DNA from: Prorocentrum cordatum
Lineage: Eukaryota > Sar > Dinophyceae > Prorocentrales > Prorocentraceae
Length of the DNA stretch: 64,000 nt
Assembly: GCA_963575745.1 (NCBI GenBank)
Contig: CAUYUJ010014205.1
Location: forward strand, 874,174 to 938,173
Reading direction: 5' to 3'
Under the pieces are notes generated by a model. It worked only from the letters and a program-made list of their open reading frames with translations, did not search any database and was not told the DNA's origin. The translations under genes and the position numbers were made by a program. This document shows, one piece after another, positions 55,263-64,000 of the stretch (its first letter is position 1; every line of letters begins with the position of its first letter).

Positions 55263-56040
55263 CGATCCTGCTGCACAGGCTCTCAATAGGAAACCTTTTG
55301 TGTGGGCTCTCACTAAAAATCCTTTTGTATTGGCTTCCGATCGGAATCCTTTTGTGGAGGCTCTCAATGGGAATCCTTTTGTACAGGCTTTCAGTGGGAA
55401 TCCATTAGCATTGGGTTTCAATAGGAATCCATGTGCAGAGGCTTTCAATTTGAATCCTTTTTGTGGAGACACTCAAATGGGAATCATGTTGCACAGGCTC
55501 TCACTAGGAATCCATGTGTATGGGTTTCACTAGGAATCCGTGTGTAGAGGCTCTCAATAGGAATCCTTTGCTCCAAACTGGGAATCCATGTGTACAGTCT
55601 CTCAATGGGAATCCATTTGCATTGGATTTCAATAGGAATCCTTGTGTAGAGGCTTTCAACGAGAATCCTTGTTGTAGAGACTTTCAATCGGGATCCTTTT
55701 GCAAATGCTCTCAATGGGAATCCGTTTGTAAAAGCTGTTAATGGGAATCCGTCCGTAGTGGCTCTCAATGGGACTTTTGTTGTGGAGGCTCTCAAAGGAA
55801 ATCCTGTCGTAGAGGCCCTCAATAGGAATCCTTTTTGCATTGGCTTCCATTAGGAATCCTTCTGCAGAGGCTCTCAATGAGAAACAATAGGGCTCTCAAT
55901 AGGACTTATTTTGTATTGGCTTTCAATGAGAATCCTGGTGTAGAGGCTCTCAATGGGAATCCTTTTGTCGAAGCTCTCAACAGGAATCCTTTCGCATGGG
56001 CTCCCAATAGGGAAAACCATGTGCATTGGACTTCGATCGG
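55263..56040 (+). repeat. 27-bp repeat, plus orientation, block 2
   Basis: About 28 degenerate units (TTTTGTGGAGGCTCTCAATG and variants). Confidence 0.9.
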
Positions 56041-56865
56041 GTAGAATATTGGGCGTTGTCTCGGACGCGGAGGTTGTTGACTACAGGGTGTTGTCGCGTA
56101 GACGGTTGCAGTTGAGTGCAGGGAGGTGCGTGCTACAAGGAAGGCAAGACGGCGGGCGGGCGGCGGGCGGGCGGGAGGCGGCGGGCGGGAGCCGGTGGGC
56201 GGCCGGCGGGCGGGCGGGCGGGGATTCTAATAGACTCCTTAATGATTTTCTCCTGCAGCGGGAGCCTGTTGAATGCTGGGCGTTGTCTTGGAGATGGAGG
56301 CTGTTGACTACGGGGTGCGGTCTTGGAGATGGAGGCAGTTGAGTGCACGGTGGTGCGCGGTGCAAGCAAGGCGGGCGGGCGGGCGGGCGGCGGGCGGGCG
56401 GGCCGGCGGGCGGGCGGGCGGGGATTTGAATACACTCCTTAATGATTTTCTCTTGCAGCGGGAGCCTGTTGAATACTGGGCGTTGTGTTGGAGACGGACT
56501 CTGTTGACTACAGGATGCTGTCTCGGAGACGGAGGCAGTTGATTACAAGGCGGCGCGTGCTACCAAGGCCGCTGACTACAGGGTGTTGTCGTGGAGACGG
56601 AGACGGTTGAGTGCAGGGTGGTGCGTGCTACAGAGAGACCGGGCGGTCGTGCGGGCGGGCGGCGGGCGGGCGGGGATATTAATAGACTCCTTAATTCTTT
56701 TGCAGCGGGAGCCTGCCGAATACTGGACGTTGTTTTGGAGACGGAAGCCGCTGACTGCAGAGCGTTGTCTTGGAGACGGAGGCACTTGAGTGCAAGGTGG
56801 TGGGCGCTACAACATAGGCGGGCGGGCGGGCGGGCGGGCGGGGCGGGCGGGCGGGCGGGAGCCTC
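56041..56865. repeat. GGGC-type unit, four to five copies
   Basis: Units begin near 56041, 56243, 56443, 56560 and 56690. They share GCAGCGGGAGCCTGTTGAAT, a GAGACGGAGGC box and GGGCGGGCGG runs of up to about 40 bp (56820-56858). Confidence 0.9.
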
Positions 56866-56869
56866 TACG

Positions 56870-57485
56870 CAATGATTCATACTGAAAACCTCTACACAAG
56901 GATTCCTATTGAGAGCCTCTACAAAAGGATTCCAACTGAAATCCTCTACAACAGAATTCATATCGAAAGCGTCTACAAAAGGATTCCTTTTGAAAGTCGA
57001 TGCAACAGGATTCCTCTTGGGGACTTCTACAAAAGGATTGTTATTAAAAGCTTCCACATCAGGATTCCGATTAAGAGCCTCTGTAAAAGGATTCCTAATA
57101 CAAAAACCATTTAAAAAAGATTACACTTGGAAGCCCCTACAACAAAAGTCAAAACAACTATAAGAGGATTCCTATTGAACGCCACGGAGAAAAGGATTCT
57201 TGTTGCGATTCTACGCAAGGATTCCCATCGAAAGTATCCGCGCAAGGATTCCGCTTGAAAGCCTTTACACAAGAATTCCCCTTGGGAGCCTCTACAAAAA
57301 AAGATTCCGATTGAAAGCCTTTACACAAGGATTCCCATTGAAAGCCAATGCAAAAAAAGGATTCCGATTGACAGCCGCTACACAAGGATTACTATTGAGA
57401 GCCTCTACAACAGGATTCCGATTTAGAGCCTCTACAAAAGGATTCTCATTGAGAACCTCTTCAGAAAAAAATCCGCATGAAAACC
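56870..57485 (-). repeat. 27-bp repeat, inverted block
   Basis: Units such as AAGGATTCCTATTGAGAGCC then TCTACA are the reverse complement of the repeats at 52855-53195 and 55263-56040. Confidence 0.9.
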
Positions 57486-57582
57486 TCTACAAAAGAATTC
57501 CGAGATTCCTCACGGGCGGGTCGGGCCGAGTCGGGTCGGACCCTAACGGGCGGGTCGGGTCGGGCGGGCGGGACATTGAAGT

Positions 57583-57906
57583 ATGATGCATGTGCGAATG
57601 GATCACGAGATCCGTCACAGGATCAGCATGAATCGGATCGGCGGAGATGCCCTCTCGCCGAACGGCCTCATCGTCGGCGCACTCTGCATCTCTGACAATG
57701 TTGGGCTGAAATACGAAAAAAATCATCCGCATCATGACTATGGCTGGCGCTGTGATTATTCAGCGCAACCCTGCATCATCGGAGGCGGCAGGAACATGCC
57801 GTCTCGCAAGTCCGCGCGAGAGGACACTACGCAGTTGGCTGCAGGTTTTTTCCCAACCAACCTGTGCTGCTCCCAACCAACCTGTGTTGTTGGGTCCTCG
57901 TTTTGA
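57583..57906 (+). CDS. Unrecognised 107-codon ORF
   Basis: Starts MMHVRMDHEIRHRISMNRIG and runs through ordinary sequence, with GGDALSPNGLIVGALC and NHPHHDYGWRCDYSAQP, before entering the cassette left module at 57873, which supplies its last residues and stop. The first 95 residues have balanced composition unlike the surrounding repeats, so this may be an exon or part of a decayed gene interrupted by the cassette. No family was recognised. Confidence 0.25.
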   Translation: MMHVRMDHEIRHRISMNRIGGDALSPNGLIVGALCISDNVGLKYEKNHPHHDYGWRCDYSAQPCIIGGGRNMPSRKSAREDTTQLAAGFFPTNLCCSQPTCVVGSSF

Positions 57907-58020
57907 AGAGACGGTCCCCCGTTCTCCTCCTCCTCCTCCTCCTCCTCCTCCTCCTCTCCTCTCCTCCTCCTCCCACCTCCTCCCTCCTCCCCCTCTTCCC
58001 TGCGTTTCACCCACCCAGTA
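57873..58020 (+). repeat. Left module and TCC tract of cassette 2
   Basis: CCAACCAACCTGTGTTGTTG, then GGTCCTCGTTTTGAAGAGAC, then TCC triplets at 57932-58000. Confidence 0.85.
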
Positions 58021-59185
58021 CAGCGCTTCGTAGCCCCATAAGGGGGCTCCACCGAAGGCCCCAGTGCCACCGTCCACATGCGCCCCCCCCCCACTCAGTA
58101 CAGCGTTTCGTGGCCCCATAGGGAGCTCCACCGAAGGCCCCAGTGCCACCGTCCACATGCGTCCCCCCCACTCAGTACAGCGTTTCGTGGCCCCATAGGG
58201 AGCTCCACCGAAGGCCCCAGTGCCACCGTCCACATGCGTCCCCCCCACTCAGTACAGCGTTCGTGGCCCCATAGGGAGCTCCACCGAAGGCCCCAGTGCC
58301 ACCGTCCACATGCGTCCCCCCCCCCACTCAGTACAGCGCTTCGTGGCCCCATAGGGAGCTCCACCGAAGGCCCCAGTGCCACCGTCCACATGCGTCCCCC
58401 CCCACTCAGTACAGCGCTTCGTGGCCCCATAGGGAGCTCCACCGTGCCACGGGTCCCCCCCAGTGCGCACCGGGAGCTCCACAAGGCCCCAGTGCCACCG
58501 TCCACATGCGTCCCCCCCTCAGTACAGCGCTTCGCGGCCCCAGGAGCTCCACCGAAGGCCCCAATGCCACCGTCCACATGCGTCCCCTCACTCAGTACAG
58601 CGCTTCGTGGCCACATAGGGAGCTCCACCGAAGGCCCCACCGTCCGCATGCGTCCCCCCCACTCAGTACAGCGTTTCGTGGCCCCATAGGGAGCTCCACC
58701 GAAGGCCCCAGTGCCACCGTCCACATGCGTCCCCCCCACTCAGTACAGCGCTTCATGGCCCCATAGGGAGCTCCACCGAAGGCCCCAGTGCCACCGTCCA
58801 CATGCGTCTCCCCCACTCAGTACGGCGCTTCGTGGCCCCATGGGGAGCCCCACCGAAGGTCACAGTGCTACCGTCCACATGCGCCCCCCCCCACTCAGTA
58901 CAGCGTTTCGTGGCCACATAGGGCGCTCCACCGAAGCCCCCAGTGGGACCGTCCGAGTGCGTCCTGAAACACCCAATTTGGCATTTTCACCCACCCATTA
59001 CATCGTTTCGTGGCCCCACAAGGAGCTCCACCGAAGGCCGCCCCTGGGACTGTCCGCGTGCGTCCCTGAAATCTAATTTGGCATTTTCACCCCACCCAAG
59101 ACGGCGTTTCGTGGCCCCATAGAGAGCCCCACCGAAGCCCCCAGTGGGACTGTCCGCATGCGCCCCTGAAACACAATTCAAGTGT
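58021..59185 (+). repeat. Satellite array 2, 75-82-bp monomer (about 14 copies)
   Basis: The monomer holds TTTCGTGGCCCCATAGGGAG, CTCCACCGAAGGCCCCAGTG, CCACCGTCCACATGCGTCC and CCACTCAGTACAGCG. It shares the CGTGGCCCCATAGG to CCGAAGG core with arrays 1 and 3 but has a different tail. The last two units (58990-59180) have another tail, TTTGGCATTTTCACCCACCC. Confidence 0.95.
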
Positions 59186-59187
59186 TT

Positions 59188-59274
59188 CCCAACCATCCTG
59201 TGGTGTTGGGTCCTCGTTTGAAGAGACGGCGCCCCGCGTTCCTCACCTCCTCCTCCTCCCCCCCTCCCTCCTCC

Positions 59275-59317
<43 letters not shown>

Positions 59318-59325
59318 GTCATCAC

Positions 59326-59362
<37 letters not shown>

Positions 59363-59400
59363 TTCATCATCTTCATCACCATCATCATCATCACCACCAC
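59188..59400 (+). repeat. Left module and TCC/ATC tracts of cassette 3
   Basis: CCCAACCATCCTGTGGTGTT, then GGGTCCTCGTTTGAAGAGAC, GGCGCCCCGCG, short TCC, then ATC at 59275-59390. Confidence 0.9.
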
Positions 59401-60894
59401 CGATTTCGGCACACCCCTCACACGTTTCGTGGCCCCATAGGGAGCTCCACCGAAGGCCCCAATGGCAGGGTCCGCATGCCTCCCCACCACCATTTCGGCA
59501 CACCCCTCACACGTTTCGGCCCCATAGGGAGCTCCACCGAAGGCCCCAGTGGCAGGGTCCGCATGCCTCCCACCACCCATTTCGGCACACCCCTCACACG
59601 CTTCGTGGCCCCATAGGGAGCTCCACCGAAGGCCCCAGTGGCTGGGTCAGCATGCCTCCCCACCACCCATTTCGGCACACCCCTCACACGTTCCGTGGCC
59701 CCATAGGGAGCTCCACCGAAGGCCCCAGTGGCAGGGTCCGCATGCATCCCCACCACCCATTTCGGCACACCCCTCACACGCTTCGTGGCCCCATAGGGAG
59801 CTCACCGAAGGCCCCAGTGGCAGGTAAGCAGCTCACACCACCACCCATTTCGGCACACCCCTCACACGTTTCGTGGCCCCATAGGGAGCTCCACCGAAGG
59901 CCCCAGTGGCTGCGTTCGCATGCCTCCCCACCACCATTTCGGCACACCCCTCACACGTTTCGTGGCCCCATAGGGAGCTCCACCGAAGGCCCCAGTGGCA
60001 GGGTCCGCATGCCTCCCACCACCCATTTCGGCACACCCTTTACACGTTTCGTGGCCCCATAGGGAGCTCCACCGAAGGCCCCAGTTGCAGGGTCCGCATG
60101 CCTCCCCACCACCCATTTCGGCACACCCTCACATATTCGTTGGACCCCATAAGGTGACTCACCGAAATCCCCAGTGGCAGGGTCCGCCCATGCCTCCCCA
60201 CCACCCATTTCGGCACACCCCTCACACGTTTCGTGGCCCCATAGGGAGCTCCACCGAAGGCCCCAGTGGCAGGTTCCGCATGCCTCCCCACCACCCATTT
60301 CGGCACACCCCTCACACGTTTCGTGGCCCCATAGGGAGCTCCACCGAAGGCCGCAGTGGCAGGGTCCGCATGCCTCCCCACCACCCATTTCGGCACACCC
60401 CTCACACGTTTCGTGGCCCCATAGGGAGCTCCACCGAAGGCCCCAGTGGCAGGGTCCGCATGCCTCCCCACCACCCATTTCGGCACATCCCTCGCACGTT
60501 TCGTGGCCCCATGGGGATTTCCATGGAAGGCCCCAGTGACTGGGTCCGCATGCGCCCCCACACCCATTTCGGCACACCCCTCACACGTTTCGTGGCACCA
60601 TAGGGAGCTCCACCGAAGGCCCCAGTGGCTGCGTTCGCATGCCGACCCCACACCAATTTCGGCACACCCCTCACACGTTTCGTGGCCCCACAGGGAGCTC
60701 CACCGAAGGCCCCAGTGGCTGCGTTCGCATGCCACCCCCACACCAACTTCGGTGCACCCCTCACACGTTTCGTGGCCCCATAAGGAGCTCCACCGAAGGC
60801 CCTAGTGGCAACGTTCGCATGCCGCCCCCACACCCATTTCGGCACACCCCTCAAACGGTTCGTGGCCCCATAGGGAGATCCACCGAAGACGGTA
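59401..60894 (+). repeat. Satellite array 3, about 90-bp monomer (17 copies)
   Basis: The monomer holds ATTTCGGCACACCCCTCACA, CGTTTCGTGGCCCCATAGGG, AGCTCCACCGAAGGCCCCAG, TGGCAGGGTCCGCATGCC and TCCCCACCACCC. It starts near 59427 and repeats every 89-90 bp to 60858. One degenerate unit is near 60125. Confidence 0.97.
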
Positions 60895-60951
60895 CTCACA
60901 CCAGCATTACTCACAACTGCATATGGTTGGGTCCTTCGCCAGGCTAATTTC
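60895..60951 (+). repeat. Right module of cassette 3
   Basis: TACTCACAACTGCATATGGT, then TGGGTCCTTCGCCAGGCTAA, then TTTC, matching 40607-40663. Confidence 0.8.
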
Positions 60952-61500
60952 ACACCACCCACTACTGCGTTTCGTGACCAGAGCTCCACCGAGACCCCCA
61001 GTGGGACCGTTCGCATGCGTCTCGGAAACCCACTTTTGTATTTTCACCCACCTAATACAACGCTTCGTGGCCCCATAGGGAGCCCCACCGAAGGTCCCAA
61101 TGCTGCCGTCCGCATGCGTTCCCCACGCCGAGTGCAGCCTTCCGTGGCCCCGCAGGGAACCCCGCCGAAGGTCCCAGTGCTACCGTTCGCATGCGTCCCC
61201 CACACCCAGTACAGCGCTTCGTGGCCCCATAGGAAGCCCTACCGAAAGTCCCAGTGCTACAGTCCGCATGCGCCCCCCCCCACCCAGTACAACGCTTCGT
61301 GGCCCCATAGGAAGCCCCACCGAAAGTCCCAGTGCTACTGTCTGCATGCGTCCCCCCCCCGCCCCTGTACAGCGCTTCGTGGCCCCATAGAGAGCCCCGC
61401 CAAACCCCCTGGGACTGTCCGCATGCGTCCCGGAAATCAAATTTGGCATTTTCACCCCACCCAGTACGGCGCTTCGTGGCCCCATGGAGAGCCCTACCGA
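60952..61500 (+). repeat. Divergent satellite monomers before the gap
   Basis: Five to six units of about 75-90 bp with CGCTTCGTGGCCCCATAGGA, AGCCCCACCGAAAGTCCC and CACCCAGTACAACG. Closest to array 2. Confidence 0.9.
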
Positions 61501-61600
61501 NNNNNNNNNNNNNNNNNNNNNNNNNNNNNNNNNNNNNNNNNNNNNNNNNNNNNNNNNNNNNNNNNNNNNNNNNNNNNNNNNNNNNNNNNNNNNNNNNNNN
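61501..61600. other. Assembly gap (100 N)
   Basis: Exactly 100 N, the conventional unknown-size gap. The left side ends inside a satellite monomer and the right side starts in GGA microsatellite, so the true length is unknown. Confidence 0.99.
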
Positions 61601-61660
61601 GGAGGGGAGGAGGAGAGGAGAGGTGGAGGAGGAGGAGGAGGAGGAGGAGGAGGAGGGCAG
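61601..61660. repeat. GGA microsatellite
   Basis: GGA/GAG triplets next to the gap and next to the 3' end of LINE-4. Confidence 0.95.
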
Positions 61661-62842
61661 GAAGCTCGGCGAGCAGGTGCGTGCGATGCCACTCTAGGCC
61701 TGTGGACGATGCAATGCTGCGATGCGCGCGGCCGCGATCGCGGCGTCATGAATGGGCGGGCCGCTGTCGATCCGCCGTTCTACAATATGGAATAGCTGCA
61801 TGGCCAACGCCACCGCGCGCACAAGTCATGCGAGCGCGCCCACGATGCTCGGGCGGCTGGCCGAGCCCTAGGAAGACAATTCCAACATCCAACTCACTCG
61901 GCTCCGCAGGGGCGGCGACCGCGCTGCGGAGCTTCTCGCAGTGCATGTAGTGCGCTGGGTCGTCCTTGCCGTTGCAGCCGAAGATGCGCGACCGCGGCGC
62001 GATGACGTGCATCCTGCCCGAGGTGGTCCAGCGGCCGCCAGCTCCTCGGCGGCCGTCGCACGGCGGGCCGCCTCGACGAGGGCTGGCGGGACAGGGGCGG
62101 GCAACTTGTCGAGCTCGGGGCGCGGGTGCGGGAGGGTGCGGAACTGGCCCATCACGAGGCCGTAGTTCTGGGCGATGGCACGCTTGGTGGCCCACCAGGT
62201 CGGTGACCACGCGCCCCGAAGCACACGAACCAGCGGGAGGTGCTCCACCGCCGTCTCGTGCAATGCGCCCAGCACAGGGACCCAGCCGCGCACAGCGCGG
62301 GTCGCCGCACGGAAGATCGTGGCGACAGAGTACGGGAACACGCCCACCGGCGCAGGAGAGCCGCGCCACGCGCTCATGGCGTGAATATCCGCCGTGAGCA
62401 TGGACGAGGGCGGGAAGCGCAGGAGGCGGTGGAGCAGCGTGAACTCGACCCGCCAGATCTCGGGAATGAGGAAAAAGAGCTGTGCCAGGTAGGAGAGGCA
62501 AGGGGGCGCATTCACGTTGTACGCGAGGGCAGCAAGGCTGGTCGCCATGCCCGCGCGGCTCAACTCCGCTGCCCGCGACCACCACTTCGCAACCGCTTCC
62601 TTCCAGACGCCCTGCTCCGAGATGCCTGGTCCAATGCGCGTGCCCAAGTACTTGGCGGAAGAGTCGATGCGGAAGCCCCTCCAGCTCGGGACCAGCTCGG
62701 CGAAGTACCCCTTGGTCTCTTTGATCAGACTGGGAGAGACCTCCGCCCAGAGCGGAACCAGCACACACTTGTGGATCGCCAGCTGCAGGTTGAAGGCGAA
62801 CTCGATGTCGTCGAAGGACGAGGCGATGGACGGTGGGATCCG
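61661..62842 (-). mobile_element. LINE-4: 5'-truncated non-LTR retrotransposon
   Basis: Minus-strand 3' fragment of a LINE. It starts abruptly at about 62842 inside the thumb of the reverse transcriptase, where AAGGTT satellite adjoins it, and ends near the GGA tract at 61660. It contains the post-thumb region and a zinc motif (see 61868-62840). 5' truncation is the usual outcome of incomplete target-primed reverse transcription. No relict leader is present, as expected for a truncated copy. Confidence 0.8.
61868..62840 (-). pseudogene. LINE-4 reverse transcriptase C-terminal part and zinc motif
   Basis: Open without a start from about 62840: SSFDDIEFAFNLQLAIHKC, then VLVPLWAEVSPSLIKETKG, then SSAKYLGTRIGPGISEQG (thumb, K-Y-L-G motif), then about 230 residues of connection domain (LAALAYNVNAPPCLSYLAQL). 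A frameshift near 62090-62030 moves the zinc motif into another frame: IFGCNGKDDPAHYMHCEKL near 61990-61930 (C-x7-H-x2-H-C; the first Cys of the usual pair is replaced). No RNase H was seen before the end. The sequence is otherwise well preserved, suggesting a younger insertion than LINE-1 or LINE-3. Confidence 0.8.
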
Positions 62843-63165
62843 AAAGTTGTTTCGGAAGGTTTTGTGGAAGGTGTTTGGAAGGCTTCTTGGAAGGTTGTTC
62901 GGAAGGTTTTTGGAATGTATTGGGCGGTTTCGCTAAATGCTGGAAAGTTTTAGGACGGTTTTTGGTAGGTTGTTGGAAGGTTACCTGAACGGGTGTTGGA
63001 CGGTGTTTGGAATGTTGTTGGAAGGTGTTGGAAGGTTGTTTGGCAAAACCTTCCTGGAACCTTCCTGAAACCTTCCTCGGGAAGGTTCCAGGATCCCTGC
63101 TTCCAACAAACCTTCCTAAAACCTTCCTCCGGAAGGTTCCTGGAGGGGTTGGCCGAACTGCCGCA
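62843..63165. repeat. AAGGTT hairpin satellite, inverted relative to 50-52.8 kb
   Basis: GGAAGGTTTTTGGAATG and TTGGGCGGTTTCGCTAAATG (reverse complement of the conserved box at 50-52.8 kb) are followed by the other orientation, AACCTTCCTGAAACCTTCC. Confidence 0.85.
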
Positions 63166-63169
63166 CCCA

Positions 63170-63865
63170 ACTGTCCAAGATGGCCCAAAAGGCCCCCAAG
63201 AGGGCCCCAAGAAGGCCCAAGAGGTCCCCGAGACGCCCAATATGGCCTCCAAGACGGACAAGGTGCCCTCTAAGATGCCTCCAAGACGCCCAAGGTGGCC
63301 GTCAAGACGGCTAAGATGGTCCGGAGATGCGCCCAAGACGGCCCAAGATGGCCTCAAGATGGCCCAAGACGGCCCTATAGGCCCGCCAGAGGCTTCCAAG
63401 ACGGCCCAAGACCCCTCCAAGACGTCGTCCAGGAAGACCCGAAGGGGCCACAATCATTAAGTTTCCTATGGTTTTTGAAAGGGTTTGACGTTTGCTCCTT
63501 TTCAGCTTTCCGACGGCCCAAGACGGCCCAAGCGGCCCCCAACATCGACCCAAGAGCGCCCAAAAGGCCGTCCAAAATGCCACCACGACAACCCAAAAGG
63601 CCCCCAAGAAGGCCCCAACAAGGCCCCAACACTGCCCAAGAGGCCCCCAAGACGCCCAAGATGGCCTCCAAGACTGCCAATAAGGCCTCCAAGACAGCGA
63701 AGATGGCCCCGACATGCACCCAAGACGGCCCCAGATCTGCTGAAGATGGCCTTCGACTGCCCAAAAAGCCAGCCAGAGGCCTCCAAGGCGGCCGAAGACC
63801 CCTCCAAGTCGGCCTCCAGGAGGCCCGAAAGCTCGGAAATCGCCTGGTCGGATAGCTCGCCCGAC
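63170..63865 (+). repeat. GGCC satellite
   Basis: Same short units as 45-50 kb, with a junction segment near 63440-63530 (CATTAAGTTTCCTATGGT, GACGTTTGCTCCTTTTCAGC, TTTCCGACGG). Confidence 0.9.
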
Positions 63866-64000
63866 TCGGTGTTCCCCTAAGGCTTTCGAAGCCCACTCGG
63901 GGAACGCGTGGCCCGATAGCTTGGGCACATTCAAACCCAACGCTCGGCCACGCAAGCGCTTCCCAAAAGGCAGGGGGCAGCGGTGATTCGCCGTGGGCGT
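63866..64000 (+). repeat. Dispersed element copy 3, cut by the window edge
   Basis: GTTCCCCTAAGGCTTTCG, ACTCGGGGAACGCGTGGCCC, GATAGCTTGG, GCAGGGGGCAGCGGTGATTC. Matches the first half of 46335-46605. Confidence 0.8.

Noticed and set aside
52855-57485. Repetitive secreted protein genes with nonapeptide repeats
   Set aside because: Open frames exist on both strands because the unit is 27 bp. They run into GGGC repeats and have no start context, so they are kept only as a finding to test.

Overview
The window reads as nuclear DNA of a dinoflagellate (core dinoflagellate grade; species not decidable from sequence alone). Three things support this. (1) Relics of the dinoflagellate trans-spliced leader (known core GTAGCCATTTTGGCTCAAG) lie at 3335-3356, 11724-11745 and, as a tandem, 44894-44946, all on the minus strand. 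(2) Every recognisable protein domain but one belongs to GC-rich non-LTR retrotransposons (LINEs) with endonuclease, reverse transcriptase, RNase H and a C-terminal CxxCGAY-type zinc motif. (3) Roughly three quarters of the window is satellite, minisatellite or trinucleotide microsatellite. There is no bacterial-type gene organisation, rRNA, tRNA or CRISPR. No complete host gene was found. The best host-gene candidate is one exon of a two-pass membrane protein (32054-32569, minus).

Layout. 1-5.1 kb: GC-rich unassigned DNA, a GGCGCCGAAAACC minisatellite, a leader-tagged retroposed fragment and large TCC/TCG/GAT microsatellites. 5.1-11.75 kb: LINE-1, minus strand, domain-complete but frameshifted, starting at a relict leader and bounded at both ends by TCC/TCG microsatellite. 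12-17 kb: an 85-bp satellite, GGCC-rich composite repeats and TCC tracts. 17.3-18.6 kb: a C-run/G-run foldback structure. 19.4-20.9 kb: TCC then ATC microsatellites. 20.9-25.8 kb: LINE-3, minus. 26.5-32 kb: ATC/TCC microsatellites with a duplicated 265-bp block. 32.05-32.57 kb: membrane-protein exon. 33.4-40.66 kb: a satellite cassette (unique left module, TCC, ATC, about 60 copies of a 100-bp monomer, unique right module). 40.7-44.95 kb: LINE-2, minus, whose 5' end is a triple relict spliced leader. 45-50 kb: GGCC satellite with a higher-order unit, a 73-bp satellite and dispersed-element copies. 50-57.5 kb: hairpin-rich AAGGTT satellite, 27-bp nonapeptide-type repeats, GGGC tracts and a TTAGC satellite. 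57.9-61.5 kb: two more satellite cassettes, then a 100-N gap. 61.66-62.84 kb: LINE-4, 5'-truncated. 62.84-64 kb: hairpin satellite and GGCC satellite again.

The main result is a nested insertion history. One dispersed repeat (intact copies at 46335-46605 and 49025-49290) appears to have been split twice. Its pieces are at 33325-33410, 40664-40703 and 44949-44980. The first split holds the whole 7.25-kb satellite cassette and the second holds LINE-2, with a degenerate 12-bp target duplication. So the satellite array looks like an inserted unit, and LINE-2 looks like the reverse-transcribed copy of a spliced-leader-capped mRNA.

Limits: all domain calls are by eye from translated motifs. Boundaries of degenerate elements are approximate (tens of bases), and copy numbers are hand counts.
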